A DNA stretch of 64,000 bases from Eriocheir sinensis (GCF_024679095.1 NW_026111743.1:1136001-1200000), one strand, 5' to 3'; counted from the stretch's first letter, positions 1-18,828 are shown. Program-made: numbers and translations. Notes: a model not told the origin generated them from the letters alone.

Positions 1-3000
1 TTATAGAAATTTGCGTTATTTTATGTATATAGTTTTATATAAATTTACGTTATTTTATGTGCATTTTGTAAATTTATATTTATACAAATACACATTCTTT
101 TATTAGTATATTGTTTATTTACATTTATACGAATTTACATTATTTTATGTGTATTTTGTATACATTTTTTTATACGTATTTACTTAGTTTAATGTGTATT
201 TTCTATATGTATTTTTATTGAAATCTACGTTATTTTATGTGAATTCGTATATATATTTTGATACAAATTTACATTATTTTATATGTATTTTCCATATCTA
301 TTTCAATACAAATTTACCTTATTGTATGTGCATTTTGTATATTTATTTTAATACAAGTGCAAATATTTTATGTGTATTTTGGTATCAATAATTTTATAAA
401 AAAATGCGTTATTTTATAGGTATTTTGCATCTTAATTTTCATTTTATATGTACTTTGTATATATATATTTATACGCTTTTATATTATTTAATATTTATTT
501 TGAATATATATTTTTATACAAATTCATGGTATTTTATGTGTATTTGTATATATATTTTCAAATAAATTTACATTATTTTATGTGTATTTTGTACATATAT
601 TTTATTACAAATCTACCTTATTTTATGTTTATTTTGTATTTGTATTTTATATATTTATATTTATAAAAATACACATTCTTTTATTGGTATTTTGTTTATT
701 TATTTTAATTCGAATTTACACTATTTTATGTGTATTTTGTATACATTTTTTTATACGTATTTACTTAATTTGATGTGTATTTTGTATATATTTTTATAGA
801 AATCTACGTTTTTTTATTTGTATTCATATATATATTTTGAAACAAATTTACATTGTTTTATATGTATTTTTGCATATCTCTTGCAATACAAATTTACCTT
901 ATTGTATGTGCATTTTGTATATTTATTTCAATACAAATTTAAATATTTTATGTGTATTTTGGTATATATATTTTTATAAGAAATGCGCTATTTTATGGGA
1001 ATTTTGAATCTTTATTTTCATACAAATTTACATTATTTTATTAATATTCGGTGTATTTATTTTGATGCGAATTTAAATTATTCTATTTGTTTTTTGTATA
1101 TACTTTTTTATACATATTTACATTATTTAATGAGTATCTTGCATATATATTTTATACAAATTTGTTATCTATTATCTATTTTTATACAAATACACATTCT
1201 TTTCATGATATTTTGTTTATTTATTTTGACACGAATTTACATTATTTGATATGTATTTTGTATATATATTTTTATACGTATTTACATAATTTCATATGTA
1301 TTTTGTATATATATATCTATAGAAATCTACTTTATTTTATGTGTATTCGTATATATATTTTGAAACAAATTTACATTGTTTTATATGTTTTTTTGAATAT
1401 CTCTTTTAATACAAATTTACCTTACTGTATATGCATTTTGTATATTTATTTCAATACAAATTTAAATATTTTATGTGTATTTTGGTATATATATTTTTAT
1501 AAAAAATGCGATAATTTTTGGGAATTTTGCATCTTTATTTTCATACAAACTTACATTATTTTATTGATATTCTGTGTATTTATTTTGATACGATTTTACA
1601 TTATTTTATTTGTTTTTTGTATATATTTTTTTATACACATTTACATTATTTAATGTGTATCTTGCATATATATTTTATACAAATTTACGTTATTTTAAGA
1701 GTATTTATTTTTATATTTCCATTCAAATTTATATTTATTTTAATTCAAAATTACATTATTTTATGTGTATTTTGTATACATTTTTTTATACGTATTTACT
1801 TAATTTTATGTGTATTTTGTATATATATTTTTAAAGAAATCTACGTTTTTTTATTTGTATTCGTATATATATTTTGAAACAAATTTACATTGTTTTATAT
1901 GTATTTTTGCATATCTCTTTCAATACAAATTTACCTTATTGTATGTGCATTTTGTATATTTATTTCAATCCATTTTAAATATTTTATGTGTATTTTGGTA
2001 TATATTTTTTTATAAGAAATGCGCTATTTTATTGGAATTTTGCATCTTTATTTTCATACAAACTTACATTATTTTATTAATATTCGGTGTATTTATTTTG
2101 ATACGATATTACATTATTCAATTTGTTTTTTGTATATACTTTTTTATACATATTTACATTATTTAATGTGTATCTTGCATATATATTTTATACAAATTTA
2201 TTATCTATTATCTATTTTCATACAAATACACATTATTTTCATGATATTTTGTTTATTTATTTTGACACGAATTTACATTATTTGATATGTATTTTGTATA
2301 TATATTTTTTTACGTATTTACATAATTTCATATGTATTTTGTATATATTTTTATAGAAATCTACTTTATTTTATGTATTCGTATATATATTTTGAAACAA
2401 ATTTACATTGTTTTATATGTATTTTTGAATATCTCTTTTAATACAAATTTACCTTACTGTATATGCATTTTGTATATTTATTTCAATACAAATTTAAATA
2501 TTTTAGGTGTATTTTGGTATATATATTTTTATAAAAAATGCGATAATTTTTGGGTATTTTGAATCTTTATTTTCATACAAATTTACATTATTTTATTGAT
2601 ATTCTGTGTATTTATTTTGATACGATTTTACATTAATCTATTTGTTTTTTGTATATATTTTTTTATACACATTTACATTATTTAATGTGTATCTTGTATA
2701 TATATTTTATACAAATTTACGTTATTTTAAGTGTATTTGTTTTTATATTTTTATTCAAATTTACATTTATTTTAATTCGAAACTACATTATTTTATGTGT
2801 ATTTTGTATACATTTTTTTATTCGTATTTACTTAATTTTATGTGTATTTTGTATATATATTTTTACAGAAATCTACGTTTTTTTATTTGTATTCGTTTAT
2901 ATATTTTGAAACAAATTTACATTGTTTTATATGTATTTTTGCATATCTCTTTCAATACAAATTTACCTTATTGTATGTGCATTTTGCATATTTATTTCAA

Positions 3001-4243
3001 TGCAAATTTAAATATTTTATGTGTATTTTGGTATAAATATTTTTATAAGAAATGCGCTATTTTATGGGAATTTTGCATCTTTATTTTCATACAAATTTAC
3101 ATTATTTTATTAATATTCGGTGTATTTATTTTGATACGATGTTACATTATTCTATTTGTTTTTTGTATATACTTTTTTATACATATTTACATTATTTAAT
3201 TTGTATCTTGCACATATATTTTATACAAATTTATTATCTATTATGTATTTTCATACAAATACACATTCTTTTCATGATATTTTGTCTATTTATTTTGACA
3301 CGAATTTACATTATTTAATATGTATTTTGGATATGTATTTATATACGTATTTACATAATTTCATATGTATTTTGTATATATATTTCTATAGAAATCTACT
3401 TTATTTTATGTGTATTCGTATATATATTTTGAAACAAATTTACATTGTTTTATATGTATTTTTGAATATCTCTTTCAATACAAATTTAACTTACTGTATA
3501 TGCATTTTGTATATTTATTTCAATACAAATTTAAATATTTTATGTGTATTTTGGTAAATATATTTTTATAAAATATGCGATAATTTTGGGGAATTTTGTA
3601 TCTTTATTTGCATACAAATTTACATTATTTTATTGATATTCTGTGTATTTATTTTGATACGATTTTACATTATTCTATTTGTTTTTTGTATATATATTTT
3701 TTATACACATTTACATTATTTAATGTGCATCTTGCATATATATTTTATACAAATTTACGTTATTTTAAGTGTATTTGTTTATATATTTTCATTCAAATTT
3801 ACATTATTTGATGTGTATTTTTTATATGTATTTCAATACAAATTTACGAAATTTTATGTGTATTTTGTATATTTATATTTTTACAAATACATATTCTTTT
3901 ACTGGTATTTAGTTTATTTGTTTTGATACGATTTTTATGTATTTTTTGTATTAATTTTTTTATACGTATTTACTTAATTTTATGTGTATTTTGTATATAT
4001 TTTTATAGAAATCTACGTTATTTTATGTGTATTCGCATATATATTTTGAAACAAATTTACATTCTTTTATATGTATTGAGCATATATATTTCTATACAAA
4101 TTTGCATATTTAATTTATTTTATGTGCATTTTTGTACATATATTTTTTTAGAAATTTGCGTTATTTTATGTGTATTTGTATATGTTTTCTCATACAAATT
4201 TACATTATTTTATTGCTATTTTGTTTATTTATTTTGATACAAA
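1..4243 (+). repeat. 45-bp satellite block, T-rich orientation
   Basis: Degenerate tandem array of a ~45-bp monomer anchored by ATTATTTTATGTGTATTTTG, followed by a TA-rich core and ACAAATTTAC. All three sense frames of the consensus are open and give 15-residue periods (for example [15 protein letters not shown], and frames rich in [13 protein letters not shown] or [13 protein letters not shown]). Every antisense frame has a stop in each monomer. The predicted ORFs here (up to 188 codons) are this repeat read in different frames, not genes. The block contains a 1,035-bp higher-order repeat from 985 onward and ends where the sequence flips to its reverse complement. Confidence 0.95.
985..4088 (+). 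repeat. 1,035-bp higher-order repeat, three tandem copies
   Basis: A variant monomer containing GCGCTATTTTAT occurs at 985, 2021 and 3054 (spacing 1,036 and 1,033). A second marker, GCGATAATTTT, occurs at 1508, 2540 and 3577 (spacing 1,032 and 1,037). The period is close to 23 x 45 bp. The intervening variants follow the same order in each copy, including one with a CATGATATTTTGTTTATTTA marker. The third copy decays after about 3.8 kb. Related single copies lie near 14.26-15.0, 15.34-15.99 (inverted) and 33.4-34.1 kb. Confidence 0.85.
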
Positions 4244-5682
4244 TGAAAATAGATATACAAAATATACATAAAATAAACTAAATTTGTATTGAAATATATA
4301 TACAAAATACATAAAATAATGTAAATTTGTATCAAAATATTTTAACAGATGCGCATAAAATAACGTAAATTTGTTTTAAAATATACAAAATACACATTAA
4401 ATAATGTAAATATGTATAAAAAAAATATATACAAAACACAAATAGAATAATGTAAAATCGTATCAAAATAAATACACAGAATATTAATAAAACAATGTAA
4501 ATTTGTATGAAAATAAAGATGCAAAATACCCATTAAATAACGCATTTTTTATAAAAATATATATACCAAAATACACATGAAAAAATTAATTTCTATTAAA
4601 ATATATATACAAAATACACATACAATAAGGTAAATCTGTATTGAAATAGATATCCAAAATACATATAAAACAATGTAAATCTGTTTCAAAATATATATAC
4701 GAATACACATAAAATAACGTAGATTTCTATAAAAATATATATACAAAATACACATAAAATGATGTAAATACGTATAAGAAAATGTATACAAAATACACAT
4801 AAAATAATGTAAATTCGTATCAAAATAAATAAACAAAATACCAAAAAAAGAATGTGTATTTGTATAAATATAAATATACAAAATACACGTAAAATAACGT
4901 AGATTTGTATAAAACTATATACAAAAATACACAGAAGTAATTAAATTCGTATGAAAATAGATATACAAAATACAGATAATATAAGCTAAATTTGAATTGA
5001 AATGTATATACAAAATACATAAAATAATTTAGATTTGTATCAAAATATTTATAAAAATACAAATAAAATAACGCATTTTTTTATTTATAAAAATATATAT
5101 ACATAAATACACATCAAAAAATTTAATTTGTATTAAAATAAATATACAAAAAACACACATAATAAGGTAAATTTGTATTGAAATAGATATGCAAAATACA
5201 TATAAAACAATGTAAATTTGTTTCAAAATATATATACAAATACACATAAATTAACGCAGATTTCTATAAAAAATATATATACAAAATACGCATAAAATGA
5301 AGTAAATATGTATAAAAAAAATGTATACAAAATACACATAAAATAATGTAAATTTCTATCAAAATAAATATACAAAATTAAAATAAAAGAATGTGTATTT
5401 GTATAAATATAAATATACAAAATACACTTAAAATAACGTAAATTTATATAAAACTATATACAAAAATACACAGAAGTATTTTAATTTGTATGAAAATAGA
5501 TATACAAAATAAGGTAAATTCGTTTCAAATTCAATAAACAAAATTCAGATAAAAGAACGTATATTTATAGAAAAAATAAATATACAAAATACACATTAAA
5601 TAACGAAAATTTGTATGAAAATATATAAAAAAATAAACAAAAATAATTTCAATTTGTATGAAAATAAATATACAAAATACAC
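4244..5682 (-). repeat. 45-bp satellite block, A-rich orientation
   Basis: The same monomer family as its reverse complement. The switch lies in TTTTGATACAAATGAAAATAG at about 4243. Variants at about 4.70-5.07 kb match those at 24.72-25.09 kb in order and orientation, so this is part of a larger duplicated unit. The right end is a near-perfect palindrome. No gene is visible; ORFs on the minus strand are the open-frame artefact. Confidence 0.93.
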
Positions 5683-5694
5683 ATGTATTTTGTA
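5671..5694. other. Palindromic strand-switch junction
   Basis: TACAAAATACA and its exact reverse complement TGTATTTTGTA are separated only by CA. Beyond this core the two sides stay homologous in inverted register: the left arm AATTTGTATGAAAATAAATA pairs with the right-arm reverse complement AATTTGTGTGAAAATAGATA. The array therefore folds back at the same monomer position rather than joining two random sites. Confidence 0.85.
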
Positions 5695-5788
5695 TATCTA
5701 TTTTCACACAAATTTAATTACTTTTGTGTATTTTTGCATATAGTTTTATATAAATTTACGTTATTTTATTTGTATTTTGTAATTTGTA

Positions 5789-6005
<217 letters not shown>

Positions 6006-6776
6006 TCTTTTATTAGTATGTTGTTTATTTATTTTGATACGAGTTTACATTATTTTATGTGTATTTTGTATACTTTTTTTTTTACGTATTTGCTTCATTT
6101 TATGTGTATTTTGTATATTTATTTTCATAGAAATCTACGTTTTTTTTATGTGTATTCGTATATATATTTTTAAAAAAATTTACATGGTTTTATATGTATT
6201 TTGCATATCTATTTCAATACAAATTTACCTTATTGTATGTGCATTTTGTATATTTATTTTAATACAAATTCAAATATTTTATGTGTGTTTTGGTATAAAT
6301 ATTTTTATAAAAAATGCGTTGTTTTATGGGTATTTTGCATCTTAATTTTCATACAAATTTACATTATTTTATTAATATTCTGTGTATTTATTTTGATACG
6401 ATTTTATATTATTCTATTTGTGTTTTGTATATATTCTTTTATACATATTTACATTATTTAATGTGTATTTTTTATATATATTTTATACAAATTTACGTTA
6501 TTTTAAGTGTATTTGTTTATATATTTTCATTCAAATTTACATTATTTTATGTGTATTTTGTAAATGTATTTCAATACAAATTTACCTAATTTTATGTGTA
6601 TTTTGTATATTTATTTTCATACAAATTAAAATTATTTTTGAGTATTTTTGTATATAGTTTTATACAAATTTAGGTGATTTTATGTGTATATTGTATATCT
6701 ATTTTCATACAAATACAAATTCTTTTATTGATATATTGTTTATTTACTTTGACGCGAATTTACATTATTTAATGTG

Positions 6777-6895
<119 letters not shown>

Positions 6896-8010
6896 ATACG
6901 TGTTTATATCATTTGATGTGTATTTTGTATATATATTTCTATAGAAATCTACGTTGATTTATGAGTATTCGTATATAGATTTTGAAATAAATTTACACTG
7001 TTTTATGTGTATTTTGCATATTTTTTCAATACAAATTTACCTTTTTGTCTATGCATTTTGTATATTAATTTTAACACAAATTTAATTATGCTATGTGTAT
7101 TTTTGTATATGTATTTTTAAAAAAATATGCTTTATTTTATGGGTATTTTGCATTTTTATTTTCATACAAATTTACATTATTTTATTTATATTCTGTTTTT
7201 TTTTATAAATAATTTTACATTATTCTATGTGTATTTTGTATATCTATTTTTATACGTATTTACTTAATTTTATGTGTATTTTGTATATATATATTTATAG
7301 AAATCTACGTTATTTTATATGTATTCGTATATATATTTTGAAACAAATTTACATTGTTTTATATGTATTTTTGCATATCTCTTTCAATACAAATTTACCT
7401 TATTGTATGTGCATTTTGTATATTTATTTCAATACAAATTTAAATATTTTAAGTGTATTTTGGTATATATATTTTTATAAGAAATGGGCTATTTGATGGG
7501 AATTTTGCATCTTTATTTTCATACAAATTTACATTATTTTATTAATATTCGGTGTATTTATTTTGATACGATTTCACATTATCCTATTTGTTTTTTGTAT
7601 ATATTTTTTTTACAAATATTTACATTATTTTATGTGTATCTTGCATCTTTTATCGTAATTTTGTTTATTTATTTTTATACGAATTTACATTATTTTAGGT
7701 GTATTTGATATGTATATTTTTATACTTATTTATATCATTTTATTTGTGTTTTGAATATATATTTTCATATAAATTTACTCTATTTTATGGGTATTCGTAT
7801 ATATATTTTGATACAAATTTACATTATTTATGTTTATTTTGCATATCTATTTCAATACAAATTTACCATATTGTATGTGTATTTTGTATATTTATTTTAA
7901 TACAAATTTAATTATTTTATGTGTATTTTTGTAAGAATATGCGTTATTATTTGGGTATGTATTTTGCATATCAATTTTTGTGTATTCTGCATTTATTTTT
8001 GTTATACATA

Positions 8011-8801
<791 letters not shown>

Positions 8802-8978
8802 CGTTCTGGCGCAGGCGAGTGTTTATAGTGGCGCCATATTGCATTGGCTCATGCTGCCCCCCGGAACTAGTTCTTGATTCGCTTGGACGGCTTCCTCTAG
8901 AGTCCGGGTTGATGGGTGGTCTTCAGGACAGCATGTGGGTAGTTTTAAGCCACTCGGCGGTGACTGAAAAATCCGAGT

Positions 8979-12358
<3,380 letters not shown>

Positions 12359-12619
12359 ATATTTTGTATATGTTTTCTCACACAAATTGACATTATTTTA
12401 TTGGTATTTTGTTTATTTATTTTGATACTAATTACATGATTTAATGTGTATTTTGTACATATTTTTTTATACGTATTTACATTTTTTAATGTGTATTTTG
12501 TTTCTATATATTTTTTTTAAAAATTACGTTATTATATGTGTATTTGTATAAATATTTTGATACATATTTACACTATTTTATGTATTTTGTATATATATTT
12601 CAATTCAAATTTGCTTACA
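12359..12619 (+). repeat. Short T-rich satellite block
   Basis: About five monomers in T-rich orientation between two switch points. The right switch (TTTGCTTACATTTTTATAAA, ~12.62 kb) recurs at ~44.08 kb and, inverted, at ~38.02 and ~50.08 kb. Confidence 0.88.
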
Positions 12620-13008
12620 TTTTTATAAAATATATATACAAAATACTCATAGAATAATGTAAAATTGTATCAAAATAAATACACAGAATGCCAATAAAAT
12701 AATGTAAATTTGTATGAAAATAAAGATGCAAAATACCCATAAAATAAAGCATATTTTTATAAAAATACATATACAAAAATACACAAAGAAAAATTAAATT
12801 TGTTTCAAAATTAATATACAAAATGAACAAACAATATGGTAAATTTGTATTGAAATAGATATGCAAAACACATATAAAACAAGGTAAATTTATTTCAAAA
12901 TACATATAAAATAGCGTAAATTTGTTTCAAAATATATATACGAATACACATAAAATAACATATATTTCTATAAAAATATATACAAAATACACATAAAATG
13001 AAGTAAAT
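12620..13008 (-). repeat. Short A-rich satellite block
   Basis: About nine monomers bounded by two switch points that each have copies elsewhere. The right one (AAGTAAATTTATTTATTTTG, ~13.01 kb) is seen inverted at ~47.75 kb. Confidence 0.88.
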
Positions 13009-15332
13009 TTATTTATTTTGATACGAATTACATGATAATATGTGTATTTTGTACATATTTTTTTTATATGTATTTACATTATTTAATGTGTATTTTGTTT
13101 ATATATTTTTATACAAATTTACGTTATTATAATTTTATGCGCATTTGTTTAAATATTTTTATACAAATTTGCTTTATTTTATGTATTTTGTATATATATT
13201 TCAATTCAAATTTAGCTTATTTTGTGTGTATTTTATATATCTATTTACATACAAATTTAAATATTTCTGTGTATTTTTGTATATAGTATTATATAAATTT
13301 ACGTTATTTTATGCGTTTTTTTTTAATATTTATATTCATACAAATACACATTCTGTTATTGGTATTTTGTTTATTTATTTTATTACGAGTTTACATTATT
13401 TTATATGTATTTTGTATACATTTTTTTATTCGTATTTACTTCATTTTATGTGTATTTTGTATATATATTTTCATTGAAATCTATGTTATTTTATGTGTAT
13501 TCGTATATATATTTTGAAACAAATTTACATTGTTTTATATGTATTTTGCATATCTATTTCAATACAAATTTAAACTAGTGTATGTGTATTTTGTATAATT
13601 ATTTTAATACAAATTAAAAAAAATTATGTGTATATTGGTATATACATTTTTATAAGAAAATGCGTTATTTTATGGGTATTTTTCTTCTTAATTTTCATAC
13701 AAATTTACATTATTTTATTAATATTCTGTGTATTTATTTTGATAAGATTTTACAATATTCTATTTGTGTTTTCTCTATATTTTTTTATACATATTTACAT
13801 TATTTAGTTTGTATTTTATATATATATTTTATACAAATTTACGTTATTTTAAGTGTATTTGTTTATGTATTTTCATTCAAATTTACATTATTTTATCTGT
13901 ATTTTGTATACGTATTTCAACACAAATTGACCTAATTTTATGTGTATTTTGTATATTTATTTTCATACAAGTTTAAATTATTTTTGTGTATTTTTGTATA
14001 TATTTTTATACAAATTTAGGTTATTTTATGTGTATTTTGTATATCTATTTTCATACAAATACATATTCTTTTATCGATATTTTGTTTATTTATTTTGACG
14101 CGAATTCACATTATTTAAAGTGTATTTTGAATATATATTCTTTATACGTATTTACATCATTTCATGTGTATTTTGTATATATATTTCTATAGAAATCTAC
14201 GTTATTTTATGTGTGTTCGTATATATATTTTGAAACAAATTTACACATTATTCTATTTGTTTTTTGTATATACTTTTTTATACATATTTACATTATTTAA
14301 TGTGTATCTTGCATATATATTTTATATAAATTTATTATCTATTATCTATTTTCATACAAATACACATTCTTTTCATGATATTTTGTTTATTTATTTTGAC
14401 ACGAATTTACATTATTTAATATGTATTTTGTATGTATATTTTTATACGTATTAACATAATTTCATATGTATTTTGTATATATATTTCTATAGAAATCCAG
14501 GTTATTTTATGTGTATTCGTATATATATTTTGAAACAAATTTACATTGTTTTATATGTATTTTTGAATATCTCTTTCAATACAAATTTACCTTACTGTAT
14601 ATGCATTTTGTATATTTATTTCAATACAAATTTAAATATTTTATGTGTATTTTGGTATATATATTTTAATAAAAAAATTAGCTATTTTATGGGATTTTTG
14701 CATCTTTATTTTCATACAAATTTACATTATTTTATTGATATTATGTGTATTTATTTTGATACTATTTTACATTTTTCTATTTGTTTTTTGTATATATTTT
14801 TTTTATACACATTTACATTATTTAATGTGTATCTTGCATATATATTTTATACAAATCTACTTTATTTTAAGTGTATTTGTTTATATATTTTCATTCAAAT
14901 TTACATTATTATTTTGATGTGTATTTTATATATGTATTTCAATACAAATTTACCTAATTTTATGTGTATTTTGTATATTTCTTTTCATACAAATTTAAAT
15001 TATTTTTGAGTATTTTATATATAGTTTTATACAAATTTAGGTTATTTTATGTACGCATTTACATTATTTAATGTGTGTTTTGTATACATATTTTTATTCA
15101 AATTTACTTTATTTTATGTGCATTTTTGTACATATATTTTTATAGAAATTTGCGGTATTTGTATATGTTTTCTCATACAAATTTACATTATTTTATTGCT
15201 ATTTTGTTTATTTATTTTGATACGAATTACATGATTATATGTGCATTTTGTACATATTTTTTATATGTATTTACATTACTTAATGTGTATTTTGTTTATA
15301 TATTTTTAAACAAATTTACGTTGTTATATATT
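13009..15332 (+). repeat. 45-bp satellite block, T-rich orientation
   Basis: From 13.01 to about 14.23 kb this is an inverted paralogue of about 46.6-47.75 kb; the shared variants include a TTTTATGCGTTTTTTTTAA-like monomer and TGCGTTATTTTATGGGTATT. From 14.26 to 15.0 kb it follows the 1,035-bp higher-order unit of the window's left end. From 15.05 to 15.33 kb it matches 34.15-34.44 kb. Confidence 0.92.
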
Positions 15333-17712
15333 ATATATGTATAAAAAAATATATACAAAAAACAAATAGAATAATGAAAAATCGTATCAAAATAAATACA
15401 CAGAATATCAATAAAATAATGTAAATTTGTATGAAAATAAAGATGCAAAATTCCCAAAAAATATCGCATTTTTTATAAAAATATATATACCAAAATACAC
15501 ATAAAATATTTAAATTTGTATTGAAATAAATATGCAAAATGCATATACAGTAAGGTAAATTTGTATTAAAAGAGATATTCAAAAATACATATAAAACAAT
15601 GTAAATTTCTTTCAAAATATATATACGAATACACATAAAATAAAGTAGATTTCTATAGAAATATATATACAAAATAAATATGAAATTATGTAAATACGTA
15701 TAAAAATATATATACAAAATACATATTAAATAATGTAAATTCGTGTCAAAATAAATAAACAAAATATCATGAAAAAAATGTGTATTTCTATTAAAATAGA
15801 TAATAGATAATAAATTTGTATAAAATATATACGCAAGATACACATTAAATAATGTAAATATGTATAAAAAAGTATATACAAAAAACAAATAGAATAATGT
15901 AAAATCGAATCAAAATAAATACACCGAATATTAATAAAATAATGTAAATTTTTATAATAATAAAAATGCAAAATTCCCATAAAATAGCGTATTTCTTATA
16001 AAAATATATATACCAAAATACACATAAAATATATAAATTTGTTTTGAAATACATATGCAAAATGCACATACAATAAGGTAAATTTGTATTGAAAGAGATA
16101 TGCAAAAATACATATAAAGCAATGTAAATTTGTTTCAAAATATATATACAAAATACACATAAAATTAAGTAAATAAGTATAAAAGAAATGTATACAAAAA
16201 ACACATAAAATAATGCAAATTCGAGTTAAAATAAATAAACAAAATATCAATAAAAGAATGTGTATTTGGATAAATATAAATATACAAAATACACATACAA
16301 AATAAACATAAAATAAGGTAAATTTGTAATAAAATATATGTACAAAATACACATAAGATAGTGTAAATTTATATGAAAATATATATACAAATACACATAA
16401 AATACCATGAGTTTGTATAAAAATACATATTCAAAATAAATATTAAATAATGTAAATGCGTATAAAAATATATATACAAAGTACATATAAAATAATGTAA
16501 ATTCGTATCAATATAAATCAACAAAACACCAAAAAAATAATATATATTTGAGTGAAAATAAATTTACAAAATACACATAACAACTAAAATTTGTATTAAA
16601 ATATATACAAAAATACAAAAAAATAATTTGAGTTTGTATGAAAATAGATATACAAAATACACATAAAACTAGGTAAATTTCTTTTGAAATACAAATACAA
16701 AATACACATAAAATAACGTAGATTTTATAAAATTTTATACAAAAATACACAAAAATAATTTAAATTTGTATGAAAATAAATATACAAAATACACATAAAA
16801 TTAGGTAAATTATTATTGAAATACATATACATAATACATATAAAAGAATGTAAATTTGAATGAAAATACATAAACAAATACACTTCAAATAACGTAAATT
16901 TGTATAAAAAAATATGTACAAAACACAAATAGAATAATGTAAAATCGTATCAAAATAAAAAAACAGAATATTAATAAAATAATGTAAATTTGTATGAAAA
17001 TAAAGAAGTAAAATACCCATAAAATAACGCATTTTTTTTTTAAATTATATATATACCAAAATACACATAAAAAAATTTAATTTGTATTAAAATAAATATA
17101 CAAAAAACACATACAATAAGGTAAATTTGTATTGAAATAGATATGCAAAATACATATAAAACAATGTAAATTTGTTTCAAAATATATAAACGAATACACA
17201 TAAAATAACGTAGATTTCTATAAAAATATATATACAAAATACACATAAAATGAAGTAAATACGTATAAAAAAATGTATACAAAATACACATAAAATAATA
17301 TAAATTCGTATCAAAATAAATAAACAAAATACCAATAAAAGAATGTGTATTTGTATAAATATAAATATTCAAAATACACATAAAATAACCTAAATTTATA
17401 TAAAAATATATACAAAAATACACAGAAGTAACTAAATTTGTATGAAAATAGATATACAAAATACACACAAAATAAGCTAAATTTAAATTGAAATATATAT
17501 ACAAAATACATGAAATAAAGTAAATTTGTATCATAATATTTATACAAATACACATATAATAACGTAAATTTGTAGAAAAACACATAAACAAAATACACAT
17601 TAAATAATGTAAATACGTATAAAAAAATATGTTCAAAATACACATATAATCATGTAATTCGTATCAAAATAAATAAACAAAATACCAATAGAGTAATATA
17701 ATTTTGTATGAG
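15333..17712 (-). repeat. 45-bp satellite block, A-rich orientation
   Basis: The left part (15.34-15.99 kb) is the reverse complement of the 1,035-bp higher-order unit. About 16.08-16.74 kb matches 51.57-52.23 kb in the same orientation. About 17.29-17.71 kb matches 26.97-27.42 kb and includes the switch at its right end. The 201-codon minus ORF at 17040-17645 is satellite. Confidence 0.92.
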
Positions 17713-18828
17713 TAAACGTGTATGTTGCATATTTTTTCAATACATATTTACCTTATTATATATGCATTTTGTATATTAATTTTAATACAAATTTAATTAA
17801 TACAAATTTAATTATTTGTATCAGTATTTTTATAAACATATGCTTTATTTTATGGGTATTTTGCATTTTTATTTTCATACAAATTTACATTATTTTATTG
17901 ATATTCTGCTCATTCATTTTGATACGAATTGACATTATTCTATGTGTATTTTGTATATATTTTTTATACAAATTTACGTTATTTTATGTGTATTTGTTTA
18001 TATATTTTGACACAAATTTACAATATTTTATGGGTATTTTGTCTATATATTTGAAAAGAAATTTACCTAGTTTAATGTGTATTTTGTATATCTATTTTCA
18101 TAGAAACTCAAATTACTTCTATGTATTTTTGGATATATTTCAATACAAATTTTAGTTATGTTATGTGTATTTTGTAAATTTATTTTCATTCAAATATATA
18201 TAATTTTATTGGTATTTTGTTGATTTATATTGATACGAATTTACATTATTTTATATGTACTTTGTATATATATTTTTATACGCATTGACATTATTTAATA
18301 TTTATTTTGAATATATATTTTATACAAATTCATGGTATTTTATGTGTATTTGTATATATATTTTCATATAAATTTACATTATTTTATGTGTATTTTGTAC
18401 ATATATTTCATTACAAATTTACCTTATTTTATGTTTATTCTGTATGTGTATTTTGTACATTTATATTTGTACAAATACACATTCTTTTATTGATATTTTG
18501 TTTATTTATTTTGATTCAAATTTACATTATTTTATGTGTATTTTGTTTACATTTTTTTTATACGTATTTACTTAATTTTACGTGCATTTTGTATATATAT
18601 TTTTATAGAAATCTACGTTATTTTATGTGTATTCGTATATATATTTTGAAACAAATTTACATTGTTTTATATGTATTTTGCATATCTATTTCAATACAAA
18701 TCTACCTTATTGTATGTGCATTTTATATATTTATTTTAATACAAATACAAATATTTTATGTGTATTTTGTTATATATATTTTTATAAAAAAGGCGTTATT
18801 TTATGGGTATTTTGTATCTATAAATACA
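17713..18828 (+). repeat. 45-bp satellite block, T-rich orientation
   Basis: Begins at a recurrent switch (GTATGAGTAAACGTGTATGT, also at ~27.41 kb and inverted at ~52.56 kb). About 18.25-18.56 kb carries the variant order also found near 29.49-29.80 and 32.85-33.2 kb. Ends at TCTATAAATACACATAATAC, where the orientation flips. Confidence 0.9.
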
